From: JAEWSN01 sp942493335
GTDB taxonomy: Bacteria; Bacillota; Clostridia; DSM-8532
NCBI GenBank assembly: GCA_942493335.1
Contig: OW818693.1
Span: forward strand, 4,526,001 to 4,590,000
DNA: 64,000 bases
Direction of reading: 5' to 3'
Made by a program: the position numbers and the translations under genes. Of the stretch, positions 35,468 through 42,864 are shown in pieces (within the stretch, counting starts at the first letter, position 1; each line of letters begins with the position of its first letter). The notes under the pieces are model-generated. The model searched no databases. It was given only the letters and a program-made list of their open reading frames with translations, and was not told the DNA's origin.

Positions 35468-37075
35468 ATGGACCTGGACGCCCGATATCGCCCGCTGTAT
35501 GAACTGGAATACAGGCAAGACGGAGTTTTCCTGAAAGTGAACAGACCCCAGGGAGCCGCACCGGCCGCCTCGGAGAACGAGGTAATGGAAGAGGTGCGGC
35601 GTTTGCGCGTTCATGCGTTCAATGCCGTCGCCATTGCGGATACGGTCCGCCGTGCAGAGGGAAACCCCGTCAAAATCGCGGAATCACAGGAACAGGAACG
35701 CATCGACAGCCATGCGGAGGTCGTTGCCACGCCGGACAAGATGAAGGCATTCGTCAACCTGCGCGCGCCGGAAGGCGGCGGAGAGCCGCCAACCCGTGAA
35801 AGCATCCTGACTGCGCTCCGTGAGAAGAGCGTTGTCCATGGCATCATGGAAACGGTCCTGGACGATCTGGCCAAGTTCCCTGTATACGGACAAAACATCC
35901 TCATTGCGGAGGGTACGGTTCCGGTCAACGGGAAGAATGGATTGGTCAGCTACCAGGTGGATTTGAAGAAGGATCGGAAACCAACCATCCGTGAAGACGG
36001 AACGGTTGATTACAAGGATATGAACCTGATCGAGAGCGTTACCAAGGGCCAGATCATCGCGACACTCGTACCGCCGGTTCCCGGCACGATAGGCCGGCTG
36101 GTCACCGGTGCGGAACTCAAGCCGCTGGACGGAAAGCCTGTCGGCTTCTCCCGCGGACGCAATGTCATCGTCACGCCGGACGGGCAAAACCTGGTGGCTG
36201 ACATCGACGGGCAGATTCTCTTCGCGGACGGAAAAATCAGCGTGTTCGCCACTTATGAGGTAAAGGCGGACGTGGACAACAGCACCGGCAACATCAACGT
36301 CGTCGGCAATGTGACCATCCGTGGCAACGTTCTTGCGGGTTTCATGGTGGAAGCCGGCGGCAATGTCGAAGTGGAGGGCGTCGCGGAAGGCGCCACCATC
36401 CGTGCGGGTGGAGACATCATCCTCAAACGCGGCATGATCGGAAACAACAAGGGAATTCTGGCCGCAGGCGGAGACATCATCGCCAAGTACATCGAAAACG
36501 CGACCCTGGAGGCAAGAGGTGACATTCGCGCCGAAGCCATCATGCATTGCGATCTCAAATGCGGCAACCGGTTGGAACTCGGCGGCAAAAAGGGTCTGCT
36601 GGTTGGCGGCGTCGCACGGGTCGGGCGGGAAATTGAAGCGAAGTTCATCGGCAGTGTGATGTCAACCGTCACCGTTCTGGAAGTGGGCATCGATCCGCAT
36701 CTGCGGGAGCGGCTGAAGTTGCTGCGCACCGAAGTGCCGGCCATGGAAGAGAATCTGCTGAAGTCCAATCAGGCCATCAACCTCCTGAAACGGATGGACA
36801 GCACGGCTTCGTTAACGGATGACAAACGCGAGATGCTGGCGAAGAGCACCCGTGCCAAGTTCTTTTATGAAGCAAAGCTCATGGAATACCGCAAGGAAGT
36901 CCTCGACATCGAGGCGCGCCTGCAACAGGAATCCGCGGGGCGCATCAAGGTCCAGGGCTCGGTTTACAACGGTGTTCGTGTTTCCATTGGAAGCTGTTCG
37001 ATGTACATCAAGGAAACGCTTCAATACTGCTCCCTGTACCGCGATGGAGCGGATGTGCGTGTCGGTTCGTTATGA
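35468..37075 (+). CDS. FapA-like flagellar assembly protein A (DUF342)
   Basis: 535 residues. The central part (about residues 130-330) is the DUF342 module with stacked beta-roll repeats (INVVGNVTIRGNVLAG, GGNVEVEGVAEGATI, AGGDIILKRGMIG). A coiled-coil C-terminal part follows. DUF342 proteins often follow sigD in Clostridia; in Vibrio the homologue FapA affects polar assembly. The exact role is not known here. ATG 35468 has AAGGAG nine bases upstream. Confidence 0.8.
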   Translation: MDLDARYRPLYELEYRQDGVFLKVNRPQGAAPAASENEVMEEVRRLRVHAFNAVAIADTVRRAEGNPVKIAESQEQERIDSHAEVVATPDKMKAFVNLRAPEGGGEPPTRESILTALREKSVVHGIMETVLDDLAKFPVYGQNILIAEGTVPVNGKNGLVSYQVDLKKDRKPTIREDGTVDYKDMNLIESVTKGQIIATLVPPVPGTIGRLVTGAELKPLDGKPVGFSRGRNVIVTPDGQNLVADIDGQILFADGKISVFATYEVKADVDNSTGNINVVGNVTIRGNVLAGFMVEAGGNVEVEGVAEGATIRAGGDIILKRGMIGNNKGILAAGGDIIAKYIENATLEARGDIRAEAIMHCDLKCGNRLELGGKKGLLVGGVARVGREIEAKFIGSVMSTVTVLEVGIDPHLRERLKLLRTEVPAMEENLLKSNQAINLLKRMDSTASLTDDKREMLAKSTRAKFFYEAKLMEYRKEVLDIEARLQQESAGRIKVQGSVYNGVRVSIGSCSMYIKETLQYCSLYRDGADVRVGSL

Positions 37076-37112
37076 GCAGATTCCATGAAGCTGTTGGAAG
37101 GCGGGTGATGTG

Positions 37113-37442
37113 ATGTCGATCAGGCCCATCGATTTCCAGACAATGGTTCCCAAAGTCAATGAGCAGGCACGGCTGCAAAACGAAGAACAGCATCGCGGTG
37201 TATCCCAGCAGCAGCAGCAGGCGGAGAATGCTTCCCAGAATGCCCAGACAAAGACAGAAACCGTCCATCAGCAGGATGGCGCCCAGAAGGCGGACATCCG
37301 GGAAAAGGAAGCTGAAAGGCGAAGAAAAAGAAAAGAAGCCGGAAAGGGCAAGGGGGGTTCCACGGAAGAGGTTGCCGCAGTGGAATCGAAAAAGACCATC
37401 CGGCAGCCCACGGAAGGCAGAACCATCGACATCAGACTCTGA
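37113..37442 (+). CDS. Small fla/che operon tail protein (unknown function)
   Basis: 109 residues. Conserved-looking ends, MSIRPIDFQTMVPKVNE and EGRTIDIRL, flank a very charged, Gln- and Lys-rich, likely disordered middle. Proteins with this layout (start like RPxDxQxMVP, end like IDIRI) follow sigD in clostridial operons as I recall them. No enzymatic motif is seen. ATG 37113 or GTG 37110; GGCGGG precedes both. Confidence 0.55.
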   Translation: MSIRPIDFQTMVPKVNEQARLQNEEQHRGVSQQQQQAENASQNAQTKTETVHQQDGAQKADIREKEAERRRKRKEAGKGKGGSTEEVAAVESKKTIRQPTEGRTIDIRL

Positions 37443-37495
37443 TCGGCGTTCATCCCCGCTTGGGACGCGCGCCCGGCAAACAGGCAGGAGAACGA

Positions 37496-38293
37496 ATGAA
37501 CGGTTTCTTTATCTGTATCGTCCTCATCGGCATCGTCATCACGGGTGTATCCCTGATGTTGATTCTTGCGGATAAAAGCAGAAACCATGATTATCGGCTC
37601 GATCTTGGACAGAAGCGCGAGGCCCTCGTGGACACCATTGAGGATGCGGAAACGCTGGTTGAGGAATTGAATCGCTTTTCCGACTATGTCGTCACCCAAT
37701 GCGAGAAAAAGCAGATGGAAGTCAAGTGCGAGGTGCAGCGGGCGGATTCCCTGATGGGACAATTGTCCGCCGCCAGTGCCGTACTTGAGTCGAAACTGGC
37801 GCAGGTCCGGACGGCCGGACCGCTTTCCCATGGTGCGTCCATGGCAGGCCAGACCGTTGCCGATGCGGATTCATCGGACGCAGGCATGCCAATCAATGCC
37901 GATTCCCGGTTCAAGGAAGTTTCCGATGCCAACGTTCCGCATCCGGTCCTTGCCTTGTCGCATGCCGGATCGACGATCGCGACAAGCCCCCCGCATGTGC
38001 CCGGAACTGTCCGGACCATCCGCCGCCCTTTGCCTGCAGGGCGTGTGATGGATGGGCTGGAACCATCCACGCAGACATCCGCCGGCATGGCGAAGGTTTC
38101 AGGGGACACTGTCGACCCACCCGGAAAGGATCCGGTCGCACAGGAGCGGGGACGTGTCGTCATGCTGGATGCACGGCGGATGGAAGCCCTGCAATTGGCG
38201 AAAAAGGGGATGACCCATGTGGAAATCGCCAAGGCCCTGAATATGGGCAAAGGGGAAATTGAGCTCATCGCCCGGATCGGCAGCGGTTCATGA
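37496..38293 (+). CDS. SwrB-like single-pass membrane protein
   Basis: 265 residues. An N-terminal membrane helix (FFICIVLIGIVITGVSLMLI) is followed by a coiled coil (about 30-110), a Ser/Pro-rich linker, and a C-terminal helix-turn-helix-like tail (ALQLAKKGMTHVEIAKALNM, then GKGEIELI). This layout and the place after sigD match SwrB/DUF6115 proteins. B. subtilis SwrB promotes basal-body maturation. Homology is inferred from architecture. The ATG overlaps nothing upstream, and the stop overlaps the next ATG (ATGA). Confidence 0.6.
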   Translation: MNGFFICIVLIGIVITGVSLMLILADKSRNHDYRLDLGQKREALVDTIEDAETLVEELNRFSDYVVTQCEKKQMEVKCEVQRADSLMGQLSAASAVLESKLAQVRTAGPLSHGASMAGQTVADADSSDAGMPINADSRFKEVSDANVPHPVLALSHAGSTIATSPPHVPGTVRTIRRPLPAGRVMDGLEPSTQTSAGMAKVSGDTVDPPGKDPVAQERGRVVMLDARRMEALQLAKKGMTHVEIAKALNMGKGEIELIARIGSGS

Positions 38294-38703
38294 ACCGTAC
38301 GCACGGTCCGAGCATCCTGCTGGGCATTGGCCTTGGGACCCTGTTCACCGCGCTATTGGGCATGCTCTTTTTTTTGGGCTATCATCCCGCGCCTGATGAT
38401 GCGGAAGTCCTCCGCCGCGCTGCGGAACTCGGCATGGTGCAGAAGGAAGACACGCAGGTCGCGGGGGTTGCAAGGCAAAAGGACGGAAGCTGGGTTGTCA
38501 TCGTATCGGAAAAGGATACCACGGTGGATCTGGCAACCCGCCTTGTAACAGCCGGTTTGCTGACGAGCGAACTGGAATTTGAGATCGTCGCCAAAAGCGA
38601 ATCCCTTCCGGATCCACCTTCTCCGGGACGTTACCTGATAGCGGCCGGTTCAGGTGCCAAGGAAGTGGTCGGAACCATGAAAAACGGACCTGCTCGGGAA
38701 TGA
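38290..38703 (+). CDS. Small MltG-like membrane protein
   Basis: 137 residues. One membrane helix (ILLGIGLGTLFTALLGMLFF) and then a short domain with TTVDLATRLVTAGLLTSELE and PGRYLIAAGSGAKEVVGTM. This resembles the LysM-like substrate part found at the N terminus of MltG/YceG endolytic transglycosylases, but the catalytic domain is absent. It is translationally coupled to the previous gene and is the last gene of the fla/che operon, ending inside the terminator stem. Confidence 0.5.
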   Translation: MNRTHGPSILLGIGLGTLFTALLGMLFFLGYHPAPDDAEVLRRAAELGMVQKEDTQVAGVARQKDGSWVVIVSEKDTTVDLATRLVTAGLLTSELEFEIVAKSESLPDPPSPGRYLIAAGSGAKEVVGTMKNGPARE

Positions 38704-38720
38704 GCGGTCCGTTTTGTTGT
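38681..38720. terminator. Bidirectional terminator ending the fla/che operon
   Basis: AAAACGGACCTGCTC (38681-38695) pairs with GAGCGGTCCGTTTT (38702-38715), followed by GTTGTTTC; one bulged T. The stem has A-rich and T-rich flanks, so it can serve both the fla/che operon and the convergent gene ending at 38722. Confidence 0.88.
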
Positions 38721-38721
38721 T

Positions 38722-39306
38722 TCATTCCATCTGATTGATGTAGTGTCCGGTGAGGGAGTGGCGCTTCTTTTCCTGAAAAACGCCGTTTTCACGCAGAAGA
38801 TCGGCAATCCATGCGCTTCTCGAATGCAGGACCAGGTCATCGCCATCCACAGCGGCATCCATCGGCTGGATGGCTCGGATTTCGAGAAGGACGTCCGGGT
38901 CGGTCAGGAGTATTTCGATCAGGGAATCCTTCAACTTCTTGGAATGCACGATGACGGGATAGGCCTCCACCCCTTTGAAGTCGATGATCCGGAGCAGCCG
39001 CACGGTTGCCTTGTCCTTCATCCGATATTCTTCATTGGCGGCGGAATGACACGCCTGTCGCTCCGATTCCGGAAGACGCGGCGATGCGGCCAACCGTTGC
39101 CAGTATTTGGCGCGCACATTGTAGTAATGATAATTGTAGATGGCCTTGCGTACATTGTCGATCCGCTCGAACGGCTTGATGTCAAGGTATTCGAGATGAT
39201 GGAAACTCTCCATGATGAACTCGTGCTTGGAGAGATCGCCCATGCGGTATTGAATCAGCAGGCTCTGGCGATATTGCAGGAATTGTTCGAATTTGCTGCG
39301 TACCAT
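38722..39306 (-). CDS. Conserved hypothetical protein (DUF6648-like)
   Basis: 194 residues, soluble and charged. The opening MVRSKFEQFLQYRQSLLIQY and then IDNVRKAIYNYHYYNVRAKY is a pattern I associate with a clostridial family of unknown function (DUF6648). ATG 39306 is chosen because the upstream in-frame extension is Pro/Arg-rich and crosses the trpB promoter region. It is convergent with the flagellar operon. No catalytic motif is visible. Confidence 0.6.
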   Translation of the reverse strand: MVRSKFEQFLQYRQSLLIQYRMGDLSKHEFIMESFHHLEYLDIKPFERIDNVRKAIYNYHYYNVRAKYWQRLAASPRLPESERQACHSAANEEYRMKDKATVRLLRIIDFKGVEAYPVIVHSKKLKDSLIEILLTDPDVLLEIRAIQPMDAAVDGDDLVLHSRSAWIADLLRENGVFQEKKRHSLTGHYINQME

Positions 39307-39394
39307 GCGGTTGTTCCCTCGTCCCTCCATGATATCACGCCGGACCCTGTTCGTCACGGGGACATCCATCCTGTGATCCCTGTGCCATGCCTGA

Positions 39395-39466
39395 TTGACA
39401 GGTCCGGGCAAGATTGCTATGATGTTGGCAGGTCGCACCGGGCAGGCCATTGGCAGGCGGTGCGAC
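39395..39466 (+). promoter_or_regulatory. Promoter and leader hairpin of trpB2
   Basis: TTGACA (39395-39400), 17 bp and TATGAT (39418-39423) form a near-consensus sigma-A promoter. The 102-base leader contains a 9-bp stem GTCGCACCG (39432-39440) / CGGTGCGAC (39458-39466) and a smaller TCCCC/GGGGA hairpin. No T-run follows and no Trp-rich leader peptide is seen. Confidence 0.65.
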
Positions 39467-39525
39467 GGCAGAATCCCCGGATGTGGGGATGAGAGTAGCA
39501 TAGTGGAGATGAGAGGAGTACCAAC

Positions 39526-40893
39526 ATGTCAAAAAATCATGTTCCCTACAAAACATATCTTTCGGAGAACGAGCTCCCGGAAGCCTGGTACAATATCCGC
39601 GCCGATCTCCCCAATCTGAAACCCTATCTTCATCCCGGCACCCAGCAACCCGTCGTTCCGGACGACATGACCGCGATTTTTCCGATGGCCCTCATTGAAC
39701 AGGAAATGACCATGGAACGCCATATCCCGATTCCGGAGGAAGTACGGGAACTGTATCGCGCCTTCCGTCCGTCTCCGCTTTGTCGCGCCTACAATCTCGA
39801 GAAGGCACTCGGCACCCCGGCGCGCATCTACTACAAATATGAAGGGAACAACCCTTCCGGCAGTCACAAGCTCAATACAGCCATCCCGCAGGTCTACTAC
39901 AACAAGCAGGCCGGCATTCGCCGCCTCGCCACTGAAACCGGCGCCGGCCAGTGGGGCACTGCGCTTGCAGTCGCAACCCAGATGTTCGGACTGGAATGCA
40001 CGGTGTACATGGTCAAGGTCAGTTATCAGCAGAAACCTTATCGCAAGGGGATCATGCAGACCTATGGCGCCACTGTGTTCCCGAGTCCGACGAACCTTAC
40101 GTCGGCCGGCCGCGCGGTGCTGGAAAAGGATCCGAATTCCATGGGCAGTCTTGGCATCGCCATCAGCGAAGCGGTTGAAGACGCGGCTTCGCACGCCGAC
40201 ACGAATTATGCGCTCGGGAGCGTGTTGAACCACGTCCTGCTGCATCAGACGGTCATTGGTCTTGAAGCCATGAAGCAGATGGAGAAAATCGACGAATATC
40301 CGGATATGGTCATCGGCTGCTGTGGCGGAGGAAGCAACTTCGGCGGAATCGCATTCCCGTTCCTGCGTGAAAAGATCGTCAACGGCAAGAAGACGGAAAT
40401 CATTGCGGTCGAGCCGGCTGCCTGCCCCACGCTCACAAAGGGTACCTTCGCATATGACTTCGGTGATGTGGCCGGGTTGACCCCTCTCGTCGAGATGTAC
40501 ACACTCGGTCATGACTTCATGCCGCCTGGAATCCATGCAGGTGGGCTCCGCTATCATGGGGACTCGGGACTGGTCAGCCGCGCCTATCATGACGGCTATA
40601 TCGGCGCCCGCGCCGTCCACCAGACGGAAGTGTTCGATGCCGCCGTTCTGTTTGCGAAAACGGAGCTGATTCTCCCCGCGCCGGAATCCGCCCATGCCAT
40701 CCGCACGGCGATTGATGAAGCGCTGGCCTGCAAGGAGTCCGGAGAAGCGAAGACCATCCTGTTCTGCCTATCCGGTCACGGCAATATGGATATCACCGCT
40801 TATGAGGATTACCTCAGCGGAAAACTGCAGAACATCGAGTATAGCGATGCACTTTTGAAGGAAGGCCTGAAGGGATTGCCTGTCATCGGTTGA
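39526..40893 (+). CDS. trpB: Tryptophan synthase beta chain-like protein, TrpB2 type
   Basis: 455 residues, longer than TrpB1 (about 400). The PLP-Lys motif is NPSGSHKLNTA, with the family motifs ETGAGQWGTALA and the phosphate-binding GCCGGGSNFGGIAFPF. The long N-terminal segment and ALGTPARIYYKYEGN are typical of TrpB2. TrpB2 enzymes make tryptophan from indole and serine and often act without TrpA. No trpA or other trp gene is near, which suggests indole salvage. ATG has GAGGAG upstream. Confidence 0.9.
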   Translation: MSKNHVPYKTYLSENELPEAWYNIRADLPNLKPYLHPGTQQPVVPDDMTAIFPMALIEQEMTMERHIPIPEEVRELYRAFRPSPLCRAYNLEKALGTPARIYYKYEGNNPSGSHKLNTAIPQVYYNKQAGIRRLATETGAGQWGTALAVATQMFGLECTVYMVKVSYQQKPYRKGIMQTYGATVFPSPTNLTSAGRAVLEKDPNSMGSLGIAISEAVEDAASHADTNYALGSVLNHVLLHQTVIGLEAMKQMEKIDEYPDMVIGCCGGGSNFGGIAFPFLREKIVNGKKTEIIAVEPAACPTLTKGTFAYDFGDVAGLTPLVEMYTLGHDFMPPGIHAGGLRYHGDSGLVSRAYHDGYIGARAVHQTEVFDAAVLFAKTELILPAPESAHAIRTAIDEALACKESGEAKTILFCLSGHGNMDITAYEDYLSGKLQNIEYSDALLKEGLKGLPVIG

Positions 40894-40994
40894 GCCAGCG
40901 GGCAGCCACCGTTTTTGGACCGTGGAAAGCATGCGACCATGGATTGTACAGAATCGTACGAGGACGGAAAAAACGGAAGAAGCAGATACAACAA

Positions 40995-41030
40995 GGGAGC
41001 GTATCCGGCGACGGATGCGCTCCCTCTTCA
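40995..41030 (+). terminator. Terminator after trpB2
   Basis: GGGAGCGTATCCG pairs with CGGATGCGCTCCC (one mismatch) around a 4-base loop, followed by TCTTCATTT. The region between trpB2 and this hairpin (about 100 bases) holds no convincing gene. Confidence 0.65.
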
Positions 41031-41055
41031 TTTCCCGCAAGGGTGCGTGTACGGA

Positions 41056-41484
41056 CTATTCAGGATGAACCCCTTTTTCGTTGCAGGCACGGCAATAACC
41101 ATACAGCTCGAGTCTGTGTGATTCAACCGTGAATCCTGTTTCTCCGGCAACCCTGTGTTCGAGTTCCGAAAAGGGACAGCCTCCTGTGAGGCGGACAATG
41201 CCATGACAGCCCAGACAGATCATGTTGTGCTCATGCCCGGCATTTGCCGTTTCGTACAATGCCTTGGATCCATCCATCGGTACGGTCCGAAGGATTTCCC
41301 CGACGGTGGTGAGATGCTCGAGCACGCGATAGACCGTCGAGAGGGAGATGTCCGAGCCTGCGGCCTGAAGGACCAGGTAAAGGGCATCGGCCGACATTGG
41401 CGAGCCATGCAGGCGGACAGCCTCCAGCACATCCCTTCGGTGGCGGGTGGAACGCGGCTTGTGGATTTGGTTGCAGCCATCCAT
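41056..41484 (-). CDS. Fur-family metal regulator, probably Zur
   Basis: 142 residues, normal for the family. The winged helix has RRDVLEAVRLHGSPMSADAL and DISLSTVYRVLEHL. The metal/dimer region has HEHNMICLGCHGIVRL and a C-terminal CRAC, the two CxxC pairs that hold structural zinc. It is encoded directly after znuA on the same strand, so zinc is the likely co-repressor; Fur and PerR are less likely alternatives. AAGAAAGG precedes the ATG. Confidence 0.82.
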   Translation of the reverse strand: MDGCNQIHKPRSTRHRRDVLEAVRLHGSPMSADALYLVLQAAGSDISLSTVYRVLEHLTTVGEILRTVPMDGSKALYETANAGHEHNMICLGCHGIVRLTGGCPFSELEHRVAGETGFTVESHRLELYGYCRACNEKGVHPE

Positions 41485-41514
41485 ATGTGATGCCTTTCTT
41501 GCTTGCTCGCCTCT

Positions 41515-41583
41515 GCGCGATCCCAGTGCCTGCTTGCGCGCGATCCAAATGCCTGTTTGCGCACGAGCCCAATGCCTTTTCGC
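41515..41583. repeat. 23-bp tandem repeat, three copies, between znuA and zur
   Basis: Units at 41515, 41538 and 41561, each 23 bp (GCGCGATCCMARTGCCTGYTTGC, third copy more diverged). A fourth, decayed unit may precede them. The array sits in the 160-bp gap between the znuA stop and the zur start. The period is not a multiple of three, so it is not coding. Confidence 0.75.
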
Positions 41584-41644
41584 AAATCAGAACTTTCTCA
41601 AAGACTGTCCGCATCTGATGGTGAAGTCATGACCTTCACACGCA

Positions 41645-42589
41645 TCAGGGTTTCGTCAAAGCCAGTTTCAATTCTTCCATGTTCTTGAGCATGACGGTTT
41701 CATAGCTGTCTGCAGGGTCGTCCTCGGTGCCTGTGACGAACGGATCCAAACTGTATACTCTTGCTCCGGTTTCGTTTGCGATGGTTTCAGCAGCCTTCGG
41801 CGCAAACTGAGGTTCTGCGAACAGCGCGGTCACGTTTTTTTCCCGAATGAGGTCCATGGTATCGGCCAGTTCACCTGCACCGGGTTCCGAACCGGGTTCC
41901 CGTTCGATGACTGCGACGATGTCCAGTCCGAATTCTTTTGCGAAGTACGGAAAGGCCTCGTGAAATGTGACGATCCGACTGCCTGCCAGCGGATCGAGGG
42001 TTTCATGCATTTTCTTTGACAAGGCCTCCAGCTTTTCCGTATACGCTTTTGCATTGGTATTGTAAGCGTCGGCATGCGCCGGGTCCGCTGCGGACAACTG
42101 CGTTGCAATCTGCTTAACTTCATGGATGGCGCCTGATACGGAGACCCAGAGATGGGGGTTCGGCTCCCCGTTGGCATCCTGGATCAGGGTTGCATCCTTG
42201 GCGGCTTCGATGACGGGAAGTTTCGGAAACTCACCCAACACATTGTCCAGGAAGGATTCCATACCCGCTCCATTGATGACAAAGGCATCGGCGTTTTCGA
42301 GCGACTTCAAATCAGAGGGGCGCAGCTGATAGTCGTGCAGGCAGCCGGTCTGGGGTCCGGTCATGCTCGAAATGGACACGCCGGGGATATTTCCGGCAAT
42401 ATTGCGGGTAAGAACATGCATGGGGTAAAACGAAGTGACAATCCGGAAATCGTTGCCGGGTGAAGCGGAAACGGCCTTTGAGGATGCCTCTCCGGCGGGT
42501 TGGGCGCAGGCGGTCAACAGCAGGATCGCTGCGGCCAGGAGGCTGGAAAGCTTGAATACGGCTGTATGGTTTTTTACTTTCTTGTACAT
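41645..42589 (-). CDS. znuA: Zinc ABC transporter substrate-binding lipoprotein ZnuA/AdcA
   Basis: 314 residues. It opens with a lipoprotein signal peptide (LSSLLAAAILLLTACAQ; lipobox LTAC). Metal-binding histidines are in SFYPMHVLTRNIAG, NPHLWVS and FHEAFPYFAKEFGL, the standard cluster A-I ligands. It captures zinc (or manganese) outside the cell. A long His-rich loop is absent. The permease and ATPase genes znuB and znuC are not in this window. AAAGGAG lies before the ATG, and a palindromic operator lies just upstream. Confidence 0.9.
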   Translation of the reverse strand: MYKKVKNHTAVFKLSSLLAAAILLLTACAQPAGEASSKAVSASPGNDFRIVTSFYPMHVLTRNIAGNIPGVSISSMTGPQTGCLHDYQLRPSDLKSLENADAFVINGAGMESFLDNVLGEFPKLPVIEAAKDATLIQDANGEPNPHLWVSVSGAIHEVKQIATQLSAADPAHADAYNTNAKAYTEKLEALSKKMHETLDPLAGSRIVTFHEAFPYFAKEFGLDIVAVIEREPGSEPGAGELADTMDLIREKNVTALFAEPQFAPKAAETIANETGARVYSLDPFVTGTEDDPADSYETVMLKNMEELKLALTKP

Positions 42590-42603
42590 TGGGCTCCTTT
42601 CAA

Positions 42604-42620
42604 ATGCGAATGATTCGCAT
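42604..42620 (-). promoter_or_regulatory. Zur/Fur-type operator upstream of znuA
   Basis: Perfect inverted repeat ATGCGAA-TGA-TTCGCAT, 17 bp. It lies just downstream of the predicted znuA transcription start and just before the ribosome site, a place where a bound repressor would block transcription. The gene it controls encodes zinc uptake and is followed by a Fur-family regulator. Confidence 0.7.
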
Positions 42621-42633
42621 GAGCATATGCGTC

Positions 42634-42662
42634 ATCATACCATTCCTGTTCCAGGGATGCAA
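42634..42662 (-). promoter_or_regulatory. znuA-zur promoter
   Basis: On the minus strand TTGCAT (42657-42662), 17-bp spacer, TATGAT (42634-42639). The expected start, about 42627, is 7 bp upstream of the operator at 42604-42620. Confidence 0.65.
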
Positions 42663-42719
42663 GATGAACGCATGGGAAACGAGAGGAACGAAAAGACGGA
42701 CCAGCGGAGGATGAACCGA

Positions 42720-42808
42720 CAAACCCATGTATAACCGGCAATCCCACGAATAACGAGCAATCCCATGAATAACGGGTAGTCCCATGAATAACGGGTAGCC
42801 CCATGAGA
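42720..42808. repeat. 19-bp tandem repeat, four copies and a partial fifth
   Basis: Units at 42720, 42739, 42758 and 42777, each 19 bp, consensus CAATCCCATGAATAACGGG, with a partial fifth. They lie between the divergent znuA promoter and the RACo-like gene, and one end is 56 bp before its start codon. The two inner copies are the most alike. Confidence 0.8.
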
Positions 42809-42864
42809 CCGGACGATGCGATGCAGAAAGACACTACACACAAACGGCGCGAAAGGCGGGAACA

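Noticed and set aside
39432..39466. Trp attenuator or T-box before trpB2
   Set aside because: There is a hairpin, but no T-box sequence, no Trp codon run and no competing terminator.
41397..41632. Short open frames over the 23-bp repeats near zur
   Set aside because: They arise from the repeats, have no ribosome site, and lie in a gap between two clear minus-strand genes.
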